Of a DNA stretch of 48,939 bases, positions 34,067 to 42,000 are shown one piece after another (position 1 is the stretch's first letter; every line of letters starts with the position of its first letter). The notes below the pieces were generated by a model that saw only the letters and a list, made by a program, of their open reading frames with translations, ran no database searches and was not told the origin of the DNA. The DNA is taken from the NCBI GenBank assembly GCA_031278795.1, contig JAITJT010000050.1, forward strand, positions 1-48,939, read 5' to 3'. Origin of the DNA: Deltaproteobacteria bacterium (GTDB lineage Bacteria; Desulfobacterota; Desulfarculia; Adiutricales; Adiutricaceae). The position numbers were made by a program, and so were the translations under genes.

Positions 34067-35479
34067 ATGCTCACCACCTTGATATCCTTTTTAGTTCTCC
34101 TCATCATCCTCATCTTTGTCCACGAGCTGGGGCATTTTCTGGCGGCCAAACTCCTGGGCGTGAAGGTTCTCACCTTCTCCTTGGGATTTCCGCCCAGGCT
34201 CTTCTCCAAGCAAATAGGGGAGACGCTCTACCAGCTGGCCTGGATACCCATTGGAGGCTACGTGAAGCTCTTCGGGGAGGACTCCGGTGAGGAGATATCC
34301 AAGGAGGAGGAGAGCAGATCCTTCAGCCACAAGCCCACCTGGGTCAAATGCGTAATCGTCCTGGCCGGCCCGGCCTTTAACCTTATCTTCGCCATCATAG
34401 CCCTCTGGCTCCTCACCTGGGCCGTGGGCATCCAGCACCTTAACACCACCCTGGGCCCTCTGGATCCGGAAAGCCCCTTATATAAGGCCGGGGTTATGCA
34501 AAATGACGTGGTCACTAGGCTAAACGGCGTGGAGGTCAAGTACTTCGACGAGCTCCTCAAGGCGGAAAAGGAGGGGGGCGGAGCCCCCCTGGCCATCACC
34601 GTGGAGAGGGACGGTGTGTCTAGGGAGTTTAAGGTGACCCCTGAGGAAAAGGAGGGGAAGGGCGTTTTTGGGGACAAGGAGAGGTTCTGGCACGTGGGTT
34701 TCGTCTCCAAGACCGAACCCGTCCTAGGTGAAGTGGTGGCGGGTAAACCCGCCAGGAAGGCGGGGCTCCTCCCAGGCGACCTGGTCGTCTCGGTGAACGG
34801 CAGCCCCACCCCGGACTGGAAGGACGTGGTGAGGCTCATCCAGGGCCGGGAGGACACTGAGCAAGTTAATGCCGACGGCACAGCGGTACCCGTCCAGATA
34901 GAGGTGAGGCGCGGGAATGAGACCCATAGCTACACTATAGTTCCGGACATGGAGCCCAGCCAGGACCTGGACGGTAAGACTCGTTTCACTCCCATATTGG
35001 GTATTGGCTTGAAGCTTCCTCTTATCAGGGAGCCGGCCGGGCCAGTTAGGTCCTTTTTTATGGGGGCGGCGGATGCCTGGAGGATGGCCAAGCTCACCGT
35101 GGTGAGCGTGGTCAAGATCTTTCAGAACAAGATATCGGCCAAGCTCATGGGCGGGCCCATCATGATAGCGGAGATTGCCGGGAAGAGCGCCAGAGACGGT
35201 GTGGCTGACTTTGTCTTTCTCATGGCCTTCATCTCCATTAATCTAGCCATCATAAACCTCTTTCCGCTTCCCGTCCTAGACGGAGGGCAGTTCGTCATCT
35301 TCCTAATCGAGGGCATCAAGGGCAATCCCATCAGCATCAAGGTAAAGGAGGTTACCCAGCTCATAGGCATAGGGGCCCTGGTGGCCCTCATGGTGCTGGT
35401 CTTCTACAACGACATCTCCAGGTTGGTTACCAAGCACTCGGGGCCCAAGCCGGTGCAGATGGAACAGAAAAACGAGTAG
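34067..35479 (+). CDS. rseP: Site-2 intramembrane metalloprotease RseP
   Basis: Zinc protease that cuts anti-sigma factors and signal-peptide remnants within the inner membrane. The N-terminal span carries HELGH (residues 19-23), and the C-terminal part has NLFPLPVLDGG with Asp405, which together form the zinc site. GGYVKLFGED follows the first span. Two PDZ domains (about 130-200 and 215-295) lie between, the first with a Gly-rich turn encoded by a small palindrome (34573-34589). Length (470) is close to E. coli RseP (450). It starts at ATG 34067 with a poor ribosome site. tsaB begins at the last base of its stop codon, so the two are co-translated. Confidence 0.93.
   Translation: MLTTLISFLVLLIILIFVHELGHFLAAKLLGVKVLTFSLGFPPRLFSKQIGETLYQLAWIPIGGYVKLFGEDSGEEISKEEESRSFSHKPTWVKCVIVLAGPAFNLIFAIIALWLLTWAVGIQHLNTTLGPLDPESPLYKAGVMQNDVVTRLNGVEVKYFDELLKAEKEGGGAPLAITVERDGVSREFKVTPEEKEGKGVFGDKERFWHVGFVSKTEPVLGEVVAGKPARKAGLLPGDLVVSVNGSPTPDWKDVVRLIQGREDTEQVNADGTAVPVQIEVRRGNETHSYTIVPDMEPSQDLDGKTRFTPILGIGLKLPLIREPAGPVRSFFMGAADAWRMAKLTVVSVVKIFQNKISAKLMGGPIMIAEIAGKSARDGVADFVFLMAFISINLAIINLFPLPVLDGGQFVIFLIEGIKGNPISIKVKEVTQLIGIGALVALMVLVFYNDISRLVTKHSGPKPVQMEQKNE
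34573..34589 (+). repeat. GC-rich palindrome inside the first PDZ domain of rseP
   Basis: GGGGGGC (34573-34579), loop GGA, GCCCCCC (34583-34589). It encodes a Glu-Gly-Gly-Gly-Ala-Pro turn, a variable loop of the PDZ fold. Confidence 0.65.
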
Positions 35480-36288
35480 TGCTCGCGCTCGCCTTCGACA
35501 CGGCCACCCCCACACTCAGCCTGGCCCTCATCTCCTATGATCTTAGCCCACCTGGGGAAAAGAGCCAGCGACATGAATCTGGAGAAGCTAAGGCGACTCT
35601 TACACCAAGAGCCCAAAAGTTTACTATGAGCTATGAGCTTTTAGAGGAGACAGAGGGCCCGCCTCTATCCACCCACTCCAGCGTCCTTCCGGAGCTGGTA
35701 GAGAGCGTTTTCAAAAAGAGGGCCATCTCGGTTAGGGATCTTAGCCTCATCGCCTGCGGAAGGGGCCCTGGGAGTTTCACGGGCCTAAGGACGGGCCTGG
35801 CCTACGCCAAGGGCCTGGGTTTTGGCGCAAACATTGTGGTGGGAGTCCCCACGCTCGCGGCCCTGGCCTGGAATCCTAGTCTCTCTGACGGAATCTACGC
35901 CTCTAGCGTGGACGCGCGCCACGGAGAGATTTTCGTGCAGCTCTTCCGCCGCCTGGAAGGAGAGCTAAGGGACTTATCGGGGATATTGGTAGCGCGTCCA
36001 GCCCAAATCTGCCAGACAATCAAAGATAGCCTCCAAGAAGGAGGCCATGATCCTTCCAAGGACCCTATTAAGCTGATAGGCCCTGGGGCGGCCTTGGTGG
36101 AGGCGCTGGACGCGGGTTTTGTAAAAGGCTCCCTCGACGGCCCCAAGGCCTCAACCATCGGAGTACTGGGTATACGCCTGAACCAGGAAGACGGCCCGGA
36201 AAAACACCCTCCGCTTCCCCTCTACGGAAGAAGCCCGGCCATATTCAAGACCTGGATTCCACCTAGGAGGCTCCCCGCCTCCTCGTAA
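35479..36288 (+). CDS. tsaB: tRNA threonylcarbamoyladenosine biosynthesis protein TsaB
   Basis: Scaffold partner of TsaD in making the t6A37 modification of tRNAs that read ANN codons. The ASKHA-type N-terminus LALAFDTATPTLSLAL (residues 2-17), the core IACGRGPGSFTGLRTGLAYAKGL and VDARHGEIFVQ are all diagnostic. It is longer (269) than E. coli TsaB (231), owing to an insert after residue 18 and a longer tail. The GTG start at 35479 overlaps the rseP TAG by one base. tsaD, tsaC and tsaE are not in the window. A terminator follows at 36313-36347. Confidence 0.92.
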   Translation: MLALAFDTATPTLSLALISYDLSPPGEKSQRHESGEAKATLTPRAQKFTMSYELLEETEGPPLSTHSSVLPELVESVFKKRAISVRDLSLIACGRGPGSFTGLRTGLAYAKGLGFGANIVVGVPTLAALAWNPSLSDGIYASSVDARHGEIFVQLFRRLEGELRDLSGILVARPAQICQTIKDSLQEGGHDPSKDPIKLIGPGAALVEALDAGFVKGSLDGPKASTIGVLGIRLNQEDGPEKHPPLPLYGRSPAIFKTWIPPRRLPASS

Positions 36289-36312
36289 GATTCGCTTAAA
36301 TAAATTTGCAAG

Positions 36313-36347
36313 CGCCTTTACCTAAATTGGGTATTGGCGTTTTTTTT
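36313..36347 (+). terminator. Terminator of rseP-tsaB
   Basis: CGCC (36313-36316) with GGCG (36336-36339) and inner TACC (36319-36322) with GGTA (36330-36333), separated by a TT/TT internal loop, then T36340-36347. It begins 25 bases after the tsaB stop. Confidence 0.75.
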
Positions 36348-36430
36348 GGCGTTATGCGCCTCGATATTTGTGTATCGCGGCGCTATATAAGGGACTTAGT
36401 TCAAATCCAACAATTATGGGATGGATTTAA

Positions 36431-37157
36431 TGTACCTCCTCAACGGAAAAGCGCCTTGACCGGGCAAACGCCGTCATAAGAGATAATGCTGATGTTAGGG
36501 AGCGATTTTTAAAGGTAGCTTCCAATAACTTTTTTTGGAATGGAAGACCAGGTTCCAGAAAATTACGGAGTAGCAACTTTTCCTTCGAGCTACAATATGG
36601 GATCATTTTCTACGGCGTATCTCATGGGCGTGGCCGACACCACCGCGTAGGAACGAGCGCTTAACAGCTTAAAGGCTTTGACCGCTCTTGCCAATCCCCC
36701 TGGTTATAACATTAAAACCAGGGAGAAAGTAAACAGTGATTCCTGAAACGCCATATTCCGTATACCTTAAGATCATCTATGAAGAGGCATTGTCTAGATA
36801 TCAGAAAGAAACTTGTTTACTGCTTGACGAGACTGTCTAAAAACTCCATATGTCGTTTGTCTTCTTGAATCTTTCAATGGAAAGTTCCGAAATATCAATC
36901 AAGTTGAAAAAAATCCTTGGGAAATCTAAGGACTATCGTTAATTTCTGGTGATATAAAAAAAGTGTTGAAGCGCTGGGAGCAATTTAATGTCAATTTGGG
37001 GTCGCTGTCCACTGGATTATCGCAAAAGATACCACAGGTTCTAAGGCTTAAGCTCCTGCGACAGAGGTACTTTAGAAAGTTTACCTTTATTGGAAAAGAC
37101 TCCGCTACCAGATCACCAAGGCATACCTTAGCCTCATGGATTAAAGAATTTAATTGA
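36431..37157 (+). pseudogene. Decayed protein-coding gene of unknown family
   Basis: Several open segments in different frames follow one another and have protein-like composition. Frame A (36431-36664) has KRLDRANAVIRDNADVRERF and FLKVASNNFFW. Frame B (36540-36740, with a stop at 36648) has NMGSFSTAYLMGVADTTA, then RALNSLKALTALANPPGYN. Another frame (36736-36840) has PYSVYLKIIYEEALSRYQ. The last frame (about 36850-37157, one stop near 36929) has PYVVCLLESFNGKF, LKRWEQFNVNLGSLSTGL and ends at TGA 37155. An intact terminator follows at once. The pattern fits one gene with several frameshifts and stops. I do not recognise the family; it is not obviously a transposase. Confidence 0.55.
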
Positions 37158-37200
37158 CCGATAGCCTCAAAAGAAAGAGGTTTTCGGTCATTATTTTTTT
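37156..37200 (+). terminator. Terminator of the decayed gene
   Basis: GACCGA (37156-37161) with TCGGTC (37184-37189) and CCTC (37165-37168) with GAGG (37177-37180), separated by a 3x3 internal loop, then ATTATTTTTTT. It overlaps the last remnant stop codon (37155-37157). Confidence 0.65.
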
Positions 37201-39097
37201 GTATTACATGTCTAGAAGGAGCCGTATAGACGTTTGTGATTCAAGATTATTTGTTTAGAAGTTTATCAAAATGAACAACATATTCTCACTAAAAAAAGAA
37301 CCGCGCAAAAGCGGTGAAAAATTGAGTTTATCCAAAAGGCGTTCATTATTTTTCCAGCCAAAGAATTGAAGGCATCCAAAGCTTATTGTTTGTCACCTAT
37401 GAAAAAATTTGTGTCTCTCCAATTACCCGTTGTATTAAGGTTTCTTTTTAGGGGATTTTCTTCTGGAGACCCATTGGGAAATGAAGATATTTTAGCGTTA
37501 CGCGCTGAGCCACAGGTTGTAGGTTAGAAAGTTAGATACCATCGTTAGATTCCTTAAGGCTAACTATAACTTTGAAATTTTTTGAAGGGAACGCGCTTTA
37601 TTTTGGGCTTGGCCTGAAGGGTCAAATCTTTATGATGATTCTCGACAATTTTGTGGTAAAATGTGAAATATGCTCCTTTAACTGTTGCTAGTGCAGACTA
37701 GGCATGCAGATGAATAAAATTGTGATGGGTTAAATCATCTAAGAATTTGACCAACGCTCATGCTGATTGAATGTGGCGGTTTACCATCTCCTTTTTGAAG
37801 GCCTGGGCTTAAGGTATCAGGTATTTTTTTGTTACTGCCAACTAAGTTGTGCCAACTTTGTTGGCGCCAACTAGTAAGAGCCGGGAACTTAGTTGGCATC
37901 TCTTGCTAAAATTGTAAATTTTATGTAAAATAATCTAGATTAAACAATGCTTTTTTATTTTTCATGACAACAGGCGACTAGAGTATACGTACCCCTATTT
38001 ATTTTTTTACATATATATAGTAGCACTCTTTATTTACTCTCAAGATGGAATCGCATCCCTGGCTTGTATTTCTATAAAATGCTTAACACGTAAATTTTTG
38101 GAACACATATAATGCCTAATTTGAGTAATCTTTCGAACAACCAAAATATATAAAAATTTAATTTTTACCTGTAATTAACTGTAATTAATGTTTATTATAA
38201 TAAAAAGCAATTTTTTCTAACTGTATTATATTTAGTTGGATATTTCTAAAAAATTTTTGTTACTGCCTTAAGTAGCTTCATAGTTAGCAATCATCCTATT
38301 TCTTTTGGCAGTGTTTATATCACTATATGTAGTGTGCTTTTATATTGATTGACCTCTATGATGTGTATTTTCCATTATATCAGCTACGGACGCACAATCA
38401 GAAATCTTCGACAAGGTGTTTTTAACTCGGTTTAAGCCTTAACATAGAGTAAAAAACCATTTTTTTGTGGATTTCAAAAAACAAATTTGTTTCCAATTTT
38501 AGCTGAAAAATCCAATATAGAGTGGGTATTTTAATATATATGCACTGTATGCAGTGGGTTAATCCTTAAGATTTTTATTTTGTGCTTTGAAATAGTGGCC
38601 GCATTAATCTAGCGGAAGCAAAAATTTTTTTCTCGGTCAAATTATTTTTTTATCTGCCTTTCGCAAGGGAAAGTGAGTGAAACTACTGATTATCGCTTCA
38701 AATAGTTCTGTATTTCGTTCTTAAAGTCTTTACCGGTTCACGACTATCAGCTTGATTATTTAGGCTAAATTGCTCGTTTTGGTACAATTATTGCACTTAC
38801 TTTACTGACTAAATTTTTTTAATATTAAAAACGTCAATATCTGAATAAGGGCTCTCCTATTTTTTTCTGTTTTTAGAAAGATCCAAAACTTCTTTTGTGA
38901 AGTATGGAAATTTCCAATCAACTTTGGCTAAATTCTTATTTTGCTGCCCTTAACTTCCATTTTCCTTCCACATTTTTTTTAGAGTTCAAGTTTAAAGTGG
39001 TCATTTCCAAAAATAGCCTATCCGCGTTTGGCGTTGGCTTGTTTCTTCCTATCACTTTAAAGTTCAATGGGTCAAAGGCCATAGAGAGGTAATCATC
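37201..39097. other. Very AT-rich spacer upstream of pilY1
   Basis: No gene is called. It holds a palindromic cluster of GCCAACT sites (37837-37897) and two similar dyads, CACTATATGTAGTG (38321-38334) and CACTGTATGCAGTG (38543-38556). Short frames at 37271-37369 (32 codons) and 38904-39092 (62 codons) have no clear ribosome sites. The pilY1 promoter probably lies in the last 300 bases but was not pinned down. Confidence 0.55.
37837..37897. repeat. Palindromic cluster of GCCAACT sites
   Basis: The outer inverted repeat GCCAACTAAGTT (37837-37848) / AACTTAGTTGGC (37886-37897) is perfect over 12 bp. Inside lie GCCAAC (37851-37856) and the 12-bp perfect palindrome GTTGGCGCCAAC (37860-37871). In total there are three forward and two reverse copies of the half-site within 61 bases. 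Confidence 0.8.
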
Positions 39098-42000
39098 GTG
39101 TTTCATATAGCCAAAAAGCAAATCGCTAACCAATTTTCGAAAGTTTTGAAAATCAGCTCACTGTTTTTTATTATCGCAGTGATCGCCGCTTTTTCGGCTT
39201 TGACATTTTTCACTACGAGCCTCCTGGCGGATGGAGTGTATATAGGCGACAAAACCGCGTATCAGTCATCTCCGGTGCTCGCCTCGGGGAGAACTATCCC
39301 CCGCGTGCTTTTGGTCATCTCCAAAGACATTAAGATGTTCGGCCAGGCCTATAACGAGCTTACCGACATGGATGGGGACGGTCGTATTGACACTGGTTTC
39401 AATCCATCGGTCATTTATTACGGCTATTTTGACTCCAAATCCTGTTACGAATACTCTACAACCACATTGAACACCTACACAAAAGAGGACAGAACCCAGT
39501 ATTTCATAAGAGTTAAAGACACAATCGCCGACGACTCCCAGGAAACACTAGATACCCAGAAGTCAAGAAATGGCATAGCTAACTATGTGAAGGCTGCAAG
39601 GGCTGTCCACTACGAGACCGGTGAACAGATCGGCATCTGCCAGGCAGGATACACCGGAAATAGCTCAAGCTCGCCAATTTCTGGTAGATATTTCAGCGGA
39701 AATTGGCTAAATTATGTGACGATGTCCAGGATGGACGTCTTAAGAAAGATCCTCTATGGTGGCTACCGCGTGGAAGACTACTGGTTTGGAGGTGGGATAG
39801 ATGACAATCGCTCCGTTCCCAAGCTGATGAGCGCCGCTGCTTCGGTCTATCTTCCTAGCTATGTGGACAACAGAACAATACTTGAGTCATCCTTCCTCCC
39901 CAGGGATTCAACTGTTTGGGGAACCGATGTCCTCGCGGATAACCGCTGGAACGCAGAAACACCTCTTACCAATTATTATGACATATCAAAGTATACCCCC
40001 TTTACAAAACCAGCGGCCAACAAAGCCCATTATTTTGCTAGAACCCGCTCGGGAATCGCTGAGTCACCTGCCAATCCACCTTTTCCGGTACTCCAGTTCA
40101 TCTTAAACGGTGATACCTCCTATATGGGTAGCACCATTAACCCAACCAAGAATGACTCAAATGCAAAAGGTCGCTATTACAACTGGGTTTTAAATGAAGG
40201 ACCGAATCCTTCTTCTTCATATTTAACAGATAGCGGTAGAAATGCTATTAAGTCATATAACGTGAAGGTAAGGGTATGTCACCCATCAAATTACGGAGAA
40301 GGTGAGGGATGTCGCCTCTACCCATATTATGGATTCAAGCCAGTGGGACTCCTTCAAACGAATGGAGAATCTGGTGATATGTATTTCGGCCTTCTTACTG
40401 GTTCATATAATGAGACCACTTTCCGTAAAGGCGGGGTTCTGCGCAGCCACATAAACGATCTCTCTAGTGCCGTGGATCTACAAACCGGCCAAATCAAAGC
40501 TGGCGGACTAATTTACGCCATCGACACACTTCAGATAGCTGGAAGCCCCAAACACAGTGCCACAAATCCAGCGAGCAGTTACTACTCCTCGGGTGTGTCT
40601 TGGGGAAATCCATCAGGTGAGCTGCTTTATGAGGCCACCCGTTACTACGCCCGATTAGCCCAAGGTGAAGGTGAGAGTGCCATTCAACCCACAACCGCCT
40701 ATGTTCCGACAACTGAGACTGCTTACAACTATAAAGTCGCTTCATATCACAAAAACTGGACAACTATACCAGATCTTCCATCCGGCGACTGCGCCAAACC
40801 CATAATCCTCTTTATCGCGGAAGAGGACAGCGATTTTGACGGCGATGACGCGGTCAACTCATCAGACAACGCCTTGACGAGGCCCGTCTTGACGAGCATC
40901 AAGAGCAATGTGGCATCAAGCCTTCCTAACGCCTTTAATCTTTCCACCTATTTGGACAAGATAACGGCAAACGAGCAATTTCCATCGTCTTCGAAATATT
41001 TTATATCCAAGGATAGCACCGATGACTGCAACGCCAAGACTTTAGGCTCCCTTAAGGACGTTAAGGGAATGTGCCCCAACAACCCAGCGTTTGAAGGCAC
41101 CTATACCGCCGCGGCCGTGGCTTATTACGCCCACACCCATAATTTTTCCCAAACAGATGAGTTGCAGTTGCCCATAGATGTCTATGCTGTCACCATGAGC
41201 ACCAACTTTCCCAAGCTGGATATTCCGGTCTACAATTCAAATGGGACTGTCGCCAAGAAGATATCTATACTTCCGGCCTCCATGAGTGATAGGAGTAACG
41301 TCACGACCAAGGACCGCATCTTGGGATTTCTCAATTACTACGTCCAGGAGTGGCATGTTGATCCCAGGGGTACACCTTATCACATTAAGATCATGGTGAA
41401 TTTTGAGAATGCTGCCATCGGTTACGACTCTAAGAATAGCGACTCTAGCGCCATAAGTTCCGATTGGGACTCTGACCAGCTTATTGAGTATGAGATAGAT
41501 CTCTTAACCTCTTCTAGCACCGCAACCATCAAACGGAAAACAACGGTTTATCCCACTAATACTTCTCAGACAGCTGGCGTTCTGAAGAAGTATTACCCAG
41601 ACAAGAAATTTTACGCATTTATCACCCCAAACAACGATACCTTCACAATCGAGCCCTCAGAGGTGGAGGGTCTCGCGATTTCCACCTGGAAGGTGCAGAG
41701 CTCCGCGAGTCGTAACCAGACGATGGGCTATGTCATAAGTGGTTCCACCAGGGACGCGACTTATATGGAAATTACCCACGCTTACGGTATCGCCAAAAAT
41801 TTTACCTCGGCTAAATGCAACTGGCCGAAAGGCGCGGGAGGACAGGCCTCTGCTGACGGGTCCTGCGGGGTCAAGACAAGTATAGGCAACGCCTTTGGCT
41901 CAGGCGATGCGCTGACCGCCAAGGTCATAAGGAATTTCGAGTTCAATTCAGAGGCGGATGCGGTTGGAACTTATCTCCCAACCCCCATGTTTTTGGCTGC

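Noticed and set aside
37271..37369. 32-codon basic peptide frame
   Set aside because: No ribosome site, and an ACCGC/GCGGT hairpin inside; no support from neighbours.
38904..39092. 62-codon frame directly before pilY1
   Set aside because: No clear ribosome site and AT-driven composition; its end merely contains the pilY1 ribosome site.
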